Notes under the pieces: model-generated
The model's database searches: none
Seen by the model: only the letters and a program-made list of their open reading frames with translations
Told to the model about the DNA's origin: nothing
Shown: in pieces, positions 1 to 11,700 of the stretch
Position numbering within the stretch: position 1 is the first letter of the stretch
How the letters are laid out: each line of letters begins with the position of its first letter
Program-made: the position numbers and the translations under genes
Source of the DNA: Acanthococcus lagerstroemiae
Lineage: Eukaryota > Arthropoda > Insecta > Hemiptera > Eriococcidae
Direction: 5' to 3'
DNA: 64,000 nt
Assembly (NCBI GenBank): GCA_031841125.1
Contig: CM063114.1
Span: 7,936,001-8,000,000 of the forward strand

Positions 1-618
1 TCAACGATTAATGATGACTATGCTAAATGACATAATAATTGATAACATATTATGCTAAGCGACATTGCAGTTAGCAGTAGACTGTGCTAAGTAACATGAT
101 AAAAAGAAAGACAAGATGAGAAAATAATTTTGTCAAGACATAGCAAAACCACGAAAAACAAAATGACAAAACTCTGAAGATTTGACAAAACTTATAACAA
201 CGAAAGATGAAATACTCCTCTGACAAAATGACAAAAACTCGTTTTGTCTAAACAACACTGGTTCTAAATGTGATAACACATAATGTATGTTCTTGTATAC
301 GTTTGCTAGGGATATATGGTCCTTTCAAGTACGGAGGTGTTTCGACGGGAAAAGGAAGCCAGTCTCTTTGCGTCTTAAAATGTTCCAAAAAAGAAATCAG
401 TTATTCTAATCATTTAAAAATTTCATTTACCTACTTTTTTTTTTTTTTTTTTTGTGTTTTTGTATTTTGTTTTTTTAATTATAGAGGTTCAAGTGTTTTC
501 CTCTTGTTAATGTCACTTGTTTGAATTATTAACTAGAGTAGTCTATGACAGTAAATCCAAAAATATTTCAGCTTACCTTTCATTCGAAGCGCGTTAAGTT
601 CTTTGAGTAATTTTCAAG
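1..618. other. AT-rich non-coding stretch
   Basis: No gene is visible. The first 250 bases repeat short phrases such as atgctaag and tgacaaaa, so this may be the decayed end of a simple repeat that continues to the left of the window. A run of 19 T lies at 435-453. Confidence 0.4.
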
Positions 619-759
619 AATTCCGCTGCTGTTTCCATGGTCGTTGCTAACTATGCCGGTGGAATTTCCACAGCCGTGGCTGATGAATTTGGGATTGCTC
701 CTAGCCCCATTTCTCTTGATGATGAATTGAGCCTAATGCTATCAATACTCTATCAGTAA
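619..759 (+). CDS. Candidate 3'-terminal exon of an upstream gene (unrecognised)
   Basis: An open stretch of 46 codons plus a TAA stop follows a plausible splice acceptor (AG at 617-618 after a T-rich stretch). The predicted peptide has ordinary protein-like composition. It contains YAGGISTAVADEFG and a leucine-rich C-terminal end, LSLMLSILYQ. An in-frame TGA lies just upstream of the acceptor, so the reading frame would have to arrive by splicing. No other exon of this gene is in the window, because upstream exons would lie left of position 1. I do not recognise a family. It may also be a chance open frame; internal Met codons at 637 and later do not make a convincing independent gene. Confidence 0.28.
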   Translation, partial: NSAAVSMVVANYAGGISTAVADEFGIAPSPISLDDELSLMLSILYQ

Positions 760-1030
760 TCTATTCTATTCGAAAAATGTTGAAAAATCAAGTATTTAAA
801 ATCTAAATCTAGCTTCGTAAAAATGGGGCTATTTTCAAGGAAATACCCAAAAAAGTAAATGTCCATTGCTGTAGAAATGAATACCAGGGTTTCACATTGC
901 TATTAATAATGAGTGTCGTCTGTAGATTTTGAACCAAATCTTATGATGTAATAATATATCGTGTGAAGTAAGAGGAGGGACTTTCTGGGTTCAAAAGTAA
1001 ACATTCATAATAGATACAGGACACTCAACC

Positions 1031-1673
1031 CAGGGTGACAACTGTGTCATTTTTTCCGTCTTGAGTCATCTCAGGTCATTTTTGGTAATTTTTCCTCCTA
1101 AAATAGTAATTTAAGTCATATTTGGGGCGGTTCCTCCTTCAAATTCTAGAAGTTCTGCTGATTACGAAGAAAATTATTTTTTTCCTGTGCTTTGTACTTC
1201 CGCTGTGTAAATAAAATTGAAGTTCAATTTTCCGGCAGATTACAACAAAAACTTTTAACGCAACTCTAGCTAGTCAGTTGGGGGTTGAAAATATATGATG
1301 ACTTGTAGTGTTGTAAAGAGGAGAGGTCTGGTTGGCCGAGTGGGAAGCGCGTTGATCTCAGAATCCGGAGGTCCCGATTCGAGCCCACGTAGCAACTCCC
1401 TATATTTCGACCTAGGCCGGGTTTTCGCCCAGACGAGAAGAGGGCTAAGACGACCCAAACAGCCTCCCTGACGTCTCTGATGTAATACTCGAAAGGGCGG
1501 ATTCCAGGACTCGGGTGGAGAACAAATTAGAAAAAGTGTTGTAAAGAGAGAAGCACAAAAAAGAAGGGACTAATTGCAAATGGTATACAATTCTGGTCAT
1601 TTTGTGGTAATTTTTCAAATTCAGTAAGATCATTTATCCAGTTTTTTTCCTGAATGTTCGAGTGGTCACACTG
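1031..1673. mobile_element. Non-autonomous TIR element (CAGGGTGAC family), copy 1, split by a SINE
   Basis: The ends read cagggtgacaac on the left and, as reverse complement, cagtgtgaccac on the right, giving short inverted termini. The body aligns along its length with 56079-56572; shared landmarks include ttttccggcagatt and cgcaactctagct. It has no coding capacity. A SINE sits inside at 1321-1534. The superfamily is not certain; no clean target duplication was seen. Confidence 0.72.
1321..1534 (+). mobile_element. tRNA-derived SINE
   Basis: The 5' part is tRNA-like, with an RNA polymerase III box A at 1333-1344 (tggccgagtggg) and a box B at about 1375-1386 (cgattcgagccc), 30-odd bases apart as in a tRNA-Ser/Leu-type head. 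A non-tRNA body follows, ending in an A-rich tail. It is flanked by an exact 14-bp target duplication, agtgttgtaaagag, at 1307-1320 and 1535-1548. The related element at 56079-56572 lacks the insertion at the matching place. A partial relative of the 3' body is at 18204-18290. It is not a functional tRNA gene. Confidence 0.88.
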
Positions 1674-2315
1674 TTAAGCGCATCTAGGAAAACTATCGAA
1701 GCGGATTTGCTGTTGAGTCCATGTTTCAAAACCAACTCGAACTGATGCATATTTTTACGCTATTCGCGTATAAAATTGAAAGGTGCGCTCTCTACTGGGA
1801 AAACCAAATGCCGATGATTTGATTGAAAAAGTGATCATTTGCGAAAAGTGACAAAAAATGTTCTCCAAGAATTTCGAAGTAGGACTCGACAGAAAGAAAA
1901 TAACAGAATGAAAAGTTTTTGTTCTTTTCAGTTTTCCATAAAAAATGATATTTCTCATTTTCTTTGTACATATTGTTGGGGTGAAATACCCATGATCACC
2001 TTTTCAACATGTGCACTAGCGCTCCTGCAGTGTGCTTTATGCGAATACAGCGACTAAGCCTGATCAATGCCTCGTAATTCTTTCGAACATTATGTATTAT
2101 TACCTATAATTACCTGTTGTAATCATCTAGGGTTTCAGTCGTTTTCTCGTGGCGGACCTACTTACAATCCATCTTCGGTACCGTATGTTGACGGTAGGTG
2201 CACTATTTAATTCAATTCCGACTTGAATCTGATTTCAGAATTAAAAATTTGAAATAACGTGACTGTACATACTGGAGAAAGTGTCGAGCTTATGAAAGAT
2301 TCGTGTCAGCGTCCT

Positions 2316-2592
2316 ATTCGGACCTGGCAACGTAATGGCTGACATCTGGCGGAAGTTCTCAACAACATTTAGTTCTTTTATGTTCTTATCAAGGTTAAAA
2401 TCGTACATTTTTATCCTAACGTTGATAAAGGTGCATTTACATTCGAGTCGGCAACACGCCGCGGACAAGCTTTTAAATGCTAAAGGTGTGTCCGCGACTT
2501 GTCGCCAACTCGAATGTAAATCCACCGTAACAAATTCAATGGAAAGCCGTAAAACATCTGCGCACCACCACGTTGTTAGGTCCGAATTTCGA
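2316..2592. repeat. Palindromic element with a 38-bp hairpin core
   Basis: The core arms at 2430-2467 and 2489-2526 are inverted copies with only a few mismatches around a 21-base AT-rich loop. Weaker inverted similarity continues outward: a cggacctggcaacgt-like segment on the left matches the complement of cgttgttaggtccg on the right. It probably is a short foldback or miniature inverted-repeat element. Open frames on both strands here are products of the palindrome and are not called as genes. Confidence 0.6.
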
Positions 2593-2742
2593 CGGCTGGA
2601 ATGAAACATTCGGACAGTATTGCTGGTATTAAGTGCCAACACGTATCCGTTCATGGAAATTGATTCTGCGTTAGTTTTAGTCACAATCGTGTGTCATCTA
2701 GAGTATGTAACAGACAATACTTACACGAATATGATTTCAGAT

Positions 2743-5700
2743 ATGTCTTCGTACCGCTTGGCCACTGAAAATGAACACGAGTACGAGTTGCGTGTTCGGA
2801 AGTTTTTGGAAGAAACTAAGAAGGACGATGATTACGAAGATAAAGTTCGAAAATTCTTGGACGAAACTGCGAAATGGTAAAAAGTCATTCTACGTATTCG
2901 TCGTCTTGGTGTGCTCGCGAGTTCATTATAATCGTTTTCCTTCTTCGAAATTACAGGAAAAAGAAGCAGAAGGCCAGAGAAGAAAAAGTGAGAAAGAAGA
3001 AGAAAGAGAAGAAGGTCAAAGGCAAAAGTATGAAATGTTTATTTAAGTTCTTGTAGCGTTAAATTAGATTGTAAAATATTAAATATAAGGTTTGAGGGAA
3101 TCAACCTCGCGGTATAAACGACTGCCCTTGATCCGAATTTGAAGAGCAGATTTTATTTCTTCGATTTGAGGACGGAGACATTCCGAAATGACTTTGTGGT
3201 GGAGGAGAGCAATTGAAATTGACTGCTAATATTTCGTACTTGAAGAATGTTGGGAGAGGTAGTCGTTCAAAGAGTAGTGTTCGAGTGTTACCAACTACTG
3301 CATGTAAATAATTCTGTATTTTCAGGTTGTTTTTTTTTAATTTTGTTTTTTTATGGAGTCTTTTATGTACCTACATTTTGCACAACACATTGGGAATTTA
3401 GCCGGGTCAGTAGGGGAGGGGGAAATAAATTTACAGAAAAATGATGACCACGACGAGGACATAACGAGCCACGACAAAGGACATAATAAATAACAATGTA
3501 GCAGTTATGAGGTAGAAAGGGGTTTCGTATTTTTTGTACATTTGCTACAGACTGTAAACTGTAACTGTTTCTAGAATATTGCAAAAATCCACATCTCATT
3601 TACTAAATTACAGAAAAGCCTGAATCTAATGTAATTTATATGATAAAATGATTGAAAATTATTCGCATCATTCATCTTAGGGGAACAATTGACTATGGCT
3701 TGAGCTTAATGAAATTGGCATTATAATAATAATAATAAACAGCCTTTATTTTGATAAGGACATGATACATGAATACGCATAACCCGATAGTGTACATAGA
3801 ATTGTAGCTATCCGATTGTTACATGTCGCATATCGAGCCCCGGCATCGCGCGTGTCGGCCTCTCCAATTTTGTTCCATATTCTACGGTTTTGGGCCGGCC
3901 TGTACCATGGTAGTCCCACCCTTCTCATAATTTCCCCTTCCAGCTCATTCCTGGCCTTCCTCTCCTTATATTTCTTGGGAGAATGGTACGATTTATCGCT
4001 CCGCTAACTCTTAGGAACTTCGTTTTTTCATTTCATTTGTGTGTGAGGTGGCGCTGTATGCGCCGAATGCTCAGACTTTGCAGTCCATTGCACTATTCCT
4101 CAAGCTGCTGTCAAGGATCAGCTCAATAGTCTTACTTTTATAGCCACAGTGAGAATTTTACTGAGCTCTATCCCTGACATCACTGTGTGCTGGATACTCT
4201 AGTCCTAATGCTTCGCGTCTTGTCCCTACTATTGCTGAGCATTGACATATTATATGGATTGAGGTTTCTTCCTCTTTTCCTCAGTACCTAAGGGGCCGCT
4301 TTTATACCACTTGTGTTTTGTGGCCCCATGACCAATAAGTAGTCCATGAGTCTTGCATGTTTCCTGTCAAGCCGTAATAGGAAATTGGGCCACTGGGGGC
4401 GTTCCCTATCAGTCTTTTGCTGACGTTCATGCCCCTGGCCAACCGCCAGTGCATTTCCGTCTGCTTACTTATCCAAGCCTTCACTTTGGATTTTATGACG
4501 CTGTATGCTACAGGAAGACACGGCCTGGATGTGGCCAGTTCCTTTTTTATGCCCTCCTTCGCTAGCTTGCCAGCGATCATGTTCCTCTTCGTGCCTCAGT
4601 GTCCCGGTGTCCATAATATGGTGACACGGTTCTCCTGAGCAAGGGTGTATAATTTGTTAACACACTCCGCCACCACCAGGGATGTAGTTTGTTGTGGCAA
4701 TAGTGCCTTAATAGCGGATTGACTGTCCATCTGCTGGCTTCTATCAGTGGCCACCGTGATCGCCATTGCCTCTACTCGGAGGATAGTGACGCCCTCGCCC
4801 AGTGCCACTGAACAGTTGTCAGCGCCTTTTGCATTCGTGATTCGGATTCCTACACCTTGGTCATTCTTAAAGGCATCTGCGAACCACACATTCTCTTTTC
4901 CTAGAATGCTTGGCCACCTCTTTTCCCAAACCTCCCATGTGGGTATTAGCGCACGGTATGGCTTGTCAAAGAAGTGTTCCATTACGATTCTATCCTTTGG
5001 CATCTCAGAGCATTTGTATATCGTCCTCGCCATCTCCCATATCCTTTTGCGGCCTGTTTTTGAGCCTGAAGGTTTGGTTGCCACCCAGACGATAAGCCCC
5101 CATTATTGCAGCTGCTTATACAGCGGTGTGAAGTGGTGGCAAGTTTAGGGGCCTTCCCAGTGCCTTAGTCGGCACCGTATTCATTGCCCCCGTTGTCATC
5201 ACGCACGCGAACCTTTGCAGGTGGTCTAGTTCCTCTCTGACTTTGGCCAGGTGGACCCGGCTCCACCACACAATGGCCGCATATGTGATTCTGGGACGTA
5301 TTACACCGGCATATATCCTGTGCATCATTGTGGAAGAGAGTCCCTAAGTCCTGCCGACGAAGGTGCGGTAAGCCCACAGAGCTTCAATCCCTTTTCTTAT
5401 TTTATCTGAGACCCAATCCCTCCAGGAGAGTTTTTCATCAAGATGTACTCCTAAGTACTTCACCTTTCCTGTACGGGCTAACAGTCTTCCCTTGTATTGC
5501 ACCTTGATCAACTCGAAAAAAGTGATCTCAGTTTTGTCCGGGTCTATCGACAATCCCTTTTTCACACACCATTTTTCCACACATCGGAGTCCGCACTGCG
5601 TTAACTCCGCAATGGTTCCCGGAAATTTGCCGGATACCATCACAGCCAAATCATCAAGGTATCCGTGTGTGTGTATTTTTTGACCATTTAACTCCTCTAG

Positions 5701-8700
5701 CAAACTGTCCACCACTAGGCTCCACAGTAGGGGAGAGAGTACTCTCAGGGCCGCCGAGAGGAAAAGCGGGCCCGGGGCAAACACGAGAAGGTAGAGCCCC
5801 TATGTTAGCAGGGGTGGGGGTAAACAGGGATTTTTTTTCTCTTTTTTTTCCTATGGCCTCCTGGGGCCCCATGTAAAATTCCGGACCCTGGACAAAATGT
5901 CCCCTTTGCCTCCTCTCTTTGGCCCTGCCAACAATCTCCTCCAGCCATCTCCAATAATCTCTAACAATCTCCTTCAACAATCTCCTCTAACAATCCCCAA
6001 CAAGTACTCCTCCTTGTGGACAGCCCCTGATGTTCGTTGCATGGATCCGTTCTTATTGGTATGTTATCCGGATCTCCCTGCTTTTTAGCACAGATACAAT
6101 CCAGTTTATTAAGCTTTCCTTCACTCCCCTTTCCCTCGGGGCGGTTTCTATTAATTCATGAGAGGTCGCATCAAATGCTCCCTGTATATCCATGAACGTT
6201 GCCAGGACATAATCTCCGCCAGTCATCCCTCTCTCAATTGCCGTAACAAGCGAGTGCAGTGATGACTCTGTTGATCTGCCTGCCCTATATGTGTGCTGGT
6301 TCTCATGTAGTGGAACCTTTTCAGGGTAACCTCTCTTAGGTGCCTGTCTGTTAGCCTTTCCAAGGTTTTTAGCATGAATTATGAGAGACTTATGTTGGCC
6401 TTACAGAGGTCTCTGCCTGGTTTAGGCGAAAACACCACTCTCGCACCCCTCCATGATTTCGGAATGTGCCCTAGGGCTAAATGCTCTGAGGACCCTAATG
6501 AACGGTCCCATTATGGTCTCTAGTCCTGTCTGTGGACAGACCGGATAGATTCCATCTGGGCCCAGTGCTTTGTACGGCGAGAATGTGTTTACCGCCCAAC
6601 ATACCCTGTCTGGTGTAGTCACCTCCTTCGCCGTTTCCCAGTCCGTTCCGCTTTGCACACAGTTGGCTCCTGGCTGCAGCTGTGTTGTCCAAGATTTTTG
6701 CTCCCGGAATGTGCGTGTCACTGAGGTGCTCTATTGTCTCTCTCGGTGTAGTTGAAAAACCACATGTCGGGAGTTCAACCGGTCTCTCTTCCACCCTCCT
6801 TTCCTTAGTGAGGAATTTTTGCATCCGGTATCTTTTCTATTCGCCGAAACGTCTCCACCCCTCTGTTTTGGCTTGCTTGACAAGTCTTTTTATATGATTT
6901 TCGGGCCTCGTGATATATGTAGTTCCCGGTAAGCCGGTATATTATTTTCCAGTGCGGCCCTCAGCCTTCTTCGAGTGTCTTTCCTACGTTTCCCCAACTC
7001 TGCTGTCCATCAGATAGCTTTGCGTAATTTTATTGTCTTAGGCTCACAATTCTTCTCGTAGGCGTCCCTGAGTGCACCATCCAGTATGCTGGCTTGTGCT
7101 GCCAGGTCGCCCACGTTCTGAATCCGTTGCCAGTTGTACCTCGTTAGTCTTTCTAAATCATTTTTGAAGCCTCTACAATTTGTTTAACTAGGGTTCCTAA
7201 TAGCTCTTTGTTCCTCCTTAGGTGCCCGAATCTGGTATTGGATGTATCGGTGATCCAATAGAGACGGTTTGTCCAACACTCTCCATCCCTGGACTCGGTC
7301 CCTAAGTTCGAATTACAGTGTGTTATGTCTATAACTTCTTGCCTTACTTTTGTGACTAACGTTGGTTTGCTTCCCTCATTCAGAACCAGCAGATCCAGTG
7401 TCGCAAGGTAGTCCACTAGCACTTTCCCTCTCAGGTTTATGCCTGTACTCTCCCAATAGTATGGTGCGAGTTGACATCGCATCCGACAAAAAGGTCCAGC
7501 TTTTCCCTCACACAGTATTCCGCCGGTTCCCTGAGCTCATCAGTTGGGGGAGGGTCCCGAGAGTCTGATGGGAAATATATTGAGCATATCACCATCTTCT
7601 TCTTGTTCCCTCTCTCCTCTTAGGAACTTACTTATTCTAGTTTGTGCGTCGACCTCATTTTCATACACCAATTCGCATTGTACTTGAAGCTTTTGACATG
7701 CACACGAACAGTACCAATTTTTCTGATCTGGTGGTAACACGCTTTGCGATTGTAATGTCTTGTTTGTGAGAACTGACGGTTCCACCTCAGTTGATACCGC
7801 AGTCGCTTTGTTCGCTAGGATATTAGTGGGGGTGTTCAAATATCTCAAGACTTCCAGCATTGGTGGGACTGGGGCATGCACACGCACAGTACTAATCTTT
7901 CTAGGCGTACTGAAGGAGTCTCTCTTATCAACTACGATCTTGATGCATACTGAGTCTGTACCCTCGAAGGCCATCACTTTGGTTCTTGCCGTCGAGATTT
8001 TTATTCCAAATTTTTGAACTGCCTTTTAGAGGTTGTGCATGGGAGCAGTATGGTTACGTTGGTGCCATCAATATCCAATCCTTTTGACCTAGTTTTCAAC
8101 TGTTCCTTGATCATGTTGAAGTATATGTGACCTGGAATCATGAAACGTGCCTCTCGTGCGAAAATAGGTTTTCGAAATAAACGAGTGATGCGCTCGTGGT
8201 GGTGTGTTTACTCGTTGCTATGATAACCGCGTTTCGAATTCTTATTCTGTCATTCCCGTAGGCGTGTTTCACACGACGCTGTATAAACGGATGTTTGGAT
8301 GTTTTTAAACTTAAGTTTTAAATGCAATTTGTTTAAAAACTAATGAAGATAGAAAGCTGCGATTTATTTCATTCGAAAGAGCGCCATTTTTTTTTCTATA
8401 AGAATTTTCAAGAAAGTGAAAAATGATTTTTTGACACCAGAGGCACATTATTTCATAATTCCAGGTCACATATGTTGAATAGGCTGCACGAGATTGGCCA
8501 TCCCCGTCTTACTCTTCTGCCTATGTTCCCTAGCTGTGACATGCCTCCCGATCTAACTGGTGCAGTATTATCCGTGTGTAGTTGAAATTAAAAGCAAAAC
8601 TTGGAACCGAGAAGCTTTTGAATCTCATCTGTGCTGGGGTGCTGATCAAGTAGATTTGTACACTACTGGAAACTGGTAGTTCGCTGATGGCTTTCAGTAG

Positions 8701-11700
8701 TTCACCCCTTAAAGACTACTAAACTGAGTACCGTTTTCGACAATCTGAGTTATATCTTATGTAAGCTGTTTCGTTTTGTGTAGGGAAGAAAAAAGACAGC
8801 AAGAAGAAGAGGAAAAAGGAAAAGAAACATAAGAAATATTCTGGTGGATCTAATGATGACAACGACGTGATTCCGGAGAAGTACGTGTGAGCTGATTGCC
8901 GGAAAATGACTAGTCTTCGATCAAAATATTAATTTTGTCTCCCGTTTACAGATTTTTAGGCTTGGGCAGCCTCAAAGATTTGGAAGATTTGCAGAGCAAA
9001 TTATCTGCATATTATTCGAAAGTCGAGAAGGTTGGAAAAAGGTACTTCAAAACTCGGTGACATAGGACATTCGGAGTTCCCGGTGTCTTCGGAAATATAT
9101 CATTTATTTGTTTTTTCTAGTAAAAAAGATAAACATAAAGAGAAGGGAAATTATTCGTCGAAAGGTAAAAGCGAAGAACCGGAGTTGAAATACGAAAATA
9201 ATGACAGAATTCAGCGTTCGGCAGGTCCGTCTACTTCACAGTGTTTTCTCTTAGCGCATAATAATTCATGTTTAATGTTGATTTGTATCCGAGTTATTTT
9301 GCGTAGAAAAAAAGAAACCAGATGAATTTATCGACGATTTCCCTACCGAGGAAGAGAAGAATGAACCTTTGGTAAAATTCAAAATGCAAGTGTGCGCGAC
9401 AAGCAAGTAAGTTTTCTACATGTTCAGGAAATACAAAAAAATGAAATCTCAGTTTCGTTTCTTAGGTATCCATAAACTCACGTTGTTGAAATGACACCCA
9501 CAGAGTAAAGAAGCGCACTAGTGAAGATCCGTTTTGGGGAGACGATAAAAATCCCTCGGATATGGACGATGTTGACGACAACATACCGAAGTCGAATTCT
9601 AAATCAGATCGCAAGGAATATCGTAATGCGCACGAAGAATTGATGGCCGTTCCTCCGGGCACCGGTATGAGTATGGACAAGCTAAGAGGTTTCCACCAGA
9701 AAAAGTCGGGCTCTCCGTCGCCGAAGCGAGATCTATACACTCCTGATAGGTCGATCCGACGAAGTCGATCGATGTCACGTTCCAAAACACCCGATGTGAA
9801 GAAAGATGGACGCTATCGATCTAGGAGCATATCTAGGAAGCGATACAGGTTATTATCAACGTTTCGTTGTATTATATTTTTAAGCCAATTTTCTCCGTTC
9901 AGCCTAGCTGTGGCGCTCCCAATATTTTCAAATGGTGGCGCATGCGTATCCCCTGTAATATTACACTAGCGGGTTCTGTGAGAAATCTGAATTTACATCA
10001 TAACGAACTAACCCCAATTTTACCCTTCATAATAAGTGTAAACTTATTGTGAGCTGGTGTACCAGAAAAATGCTATCAAATCTACCAAGTTTTTATAACT
10101 TGTAATTTGTTTCCATATGATTCTCTTATATGATTTTTTACTGTATGACTGTCCCATATGCCTTGAATATGTAATATGTATTTCTATAATCTGTTCCACA
10201 TAAGAGATTCCTTAACAGAAAGAGAGCATCACACTGAACGTGCTTTGTGTGTTGTGACGTATCCCCTCCCCTCTGTTACTCTCATTCATTTTATATTGTA
10301 CATTTGTACTTCTAATTCGTAAAAGTACATTCTGAGCAGAGTATAATGAATACAGTAACTAGTGAATTTCCTTCTTCGCATGCGTTAGTGCACTTCAGTC
10401 GCCTCAGTGTGAACATTTTCCGTTTCCTGCCCCCTGTGCCGTCTAAGCATGCAGTGACATAATTTCGTTAGGACTATTATATTACTTCTCCATATGATTA
10501 TCGTATTCATCTTCCTATATTATCTCCTTATAGGGTGATTCCCTTGTATGAATTATGTACCTGGATGATTTCATTATATTTTCCCTATAGTTCCTTTATG
10601 ATTTCCTTGAACAATTTTCCTGCTCAACTTCGCTGTATGATTTTTCTGTATTGTTTTCTTACAGAATCCCTTCATCATCCTTTTTATTTTTTTCTACTGC
10701 ATTTTCATTGTACAATTTTCTTATACGAGTTCCCTACATGATTTTCTTGTGTAATATTTCTACATTATTTCCCTTTATTATCCTTACATTATCTCCTTAG
10801 TTATGCTTTTCTCTGTGATTCCCTTTACAATTTCCTTGTATAGTTTCCCTGTTTTCATTCTGTGATTTAATACAGCGAAACCTGTGTACAGCGGAATCTG
10901 AGTGGATTACCTGAAGAAGGTCCACAGTGATGACAGGTTTTCTGCATTAGACAGGGGTAGCTAAAATACATAGGAAAAATATTGTATTTTGTTACGAAAA
11001 TTAAGGGATGTGGCATGTATGTGTTCATACAGTACTACAGTACATTTTCAAAATGAAAACTCAACGATAATTGTAGTTCTTATCTGTAAAAACTTTATCT
11101 AATGTGCTTTGTACTAAAGATGTAAGCTATCTCAGAAAATGAAAACGCCTGCAAAAATTCCACTACAGACAAGTTATTTGATAGACTTCTGTGTTCCACT
11201 TCCCTTGTTATACAGGTTTTCCAGATTATACATTGAAATAGATAGGTTTTTCACTTCACACAGGTCCACAGACAGGTTTTGCTGTAATATGATTTTGCTG
11301 ATGATTTCTCTATCCAACTTTCCTATGTGATTTCCCCGTATGATATTTATGCATTATTACCCTGAATACTTTCCTTCATAATGTTGCTGTTTGATTTCCT
11401 TGTATGATTACTCTGCACTATTTCTGGACAACTTTCCTATATATTTGATGTTGCTATATTATCCCCCTGTATGATTACTTTATACCATCCGTCTGTAATG
11501 GTTTCTCTATTCACATTTTCTATATGTTTTATCACTATGATTCATGCCTGTGATTTCGTTGCACAACTCTCGTGTATTATGATTCCCCCATATGATTTAT
11601 TCGCATTATTTGCTTCAACTGTTCTCCTAGTATTGTCATTGATAACGAACCTGTTATGTGCAGAAATCCTGATTTTTCAGAAAAAGGAGTAAATAAACTT

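Larger units (their letters stand above)
5130..6721 (-). pseudogene. LINE reverse transcriptase remnant, split by a hAT-type miniature element
   Basis: The minus-strand frames show the RT blocks in order: KALGPDGIYP (finger block, about 6560), FMDIQGAFD (palm motif A, about 6190), GCPQGGV (about 6020), then after the insertion VLSPLLWSLVVD and the catalytic box YLDDLAV (about 5655). The thumb-like KYLGVHLDEKLSW follows at about 5440. The catalytic motif is YLDD where YADD or FVDD is usual in relatives. Frameshifts and the insertion at 5746-5927 leave it non-functional. Confidence 0.82.
3720..8571 (-). mobile_element. Decayed Jockey-superclade non-LTR retrotransposon with RNase H, antisense in intron 2
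   Basis: Reading on the minus strand gives ORF1-like remnants (about 8571-7540), an apurinic-type endonuclease (7482-7153), reverse transcriptase (about 6720-5130), RNase H (about 5084-4590) and a 3'UTR. The 3' end is a TTA/ATT microsatellite tail just after an AATAAAGGCTG-like motif (RC of 3721-3755). Many frameshifts and stops make it inactive. The order endonuclease, RT, RNase H fits LOA-, I- or R1-like elements; the exact clade needs an RT tree. Two DNA elements interrupt it at 5746-5927 and 8121-8471. Confidence 0.82.
3028..8783 (+). other. Intron 2 of the RS-rich gene (5.76 kb), LINE-filled
   Basis: The donor is GTATGA after aaaa and the acceptor is TAG before ggaagaaa; splicing joins phase 1 to phase 1. 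Positions 3028-3719 hold no recognised feature. The rest is an antisense LINE with two younger insertions, then about 210 bases of unassigned sequence before exon 3. Confidence 0.8.

Noticed and set aside
1325..1400. Possible tRNA-Ser or tRNA-Leu gene
   Set aside because: Box A and box B are present, but the sequence continues into a SINE body with an A-rich end and is bounded by target duplications; the acceptor stem does not pair well.
2241..2684. 147-codon minus-strand open frame
   Set aside because: It spans a palindromic element; the matching open frame on the other strand shows that it is a by-product of the inverted repeat.
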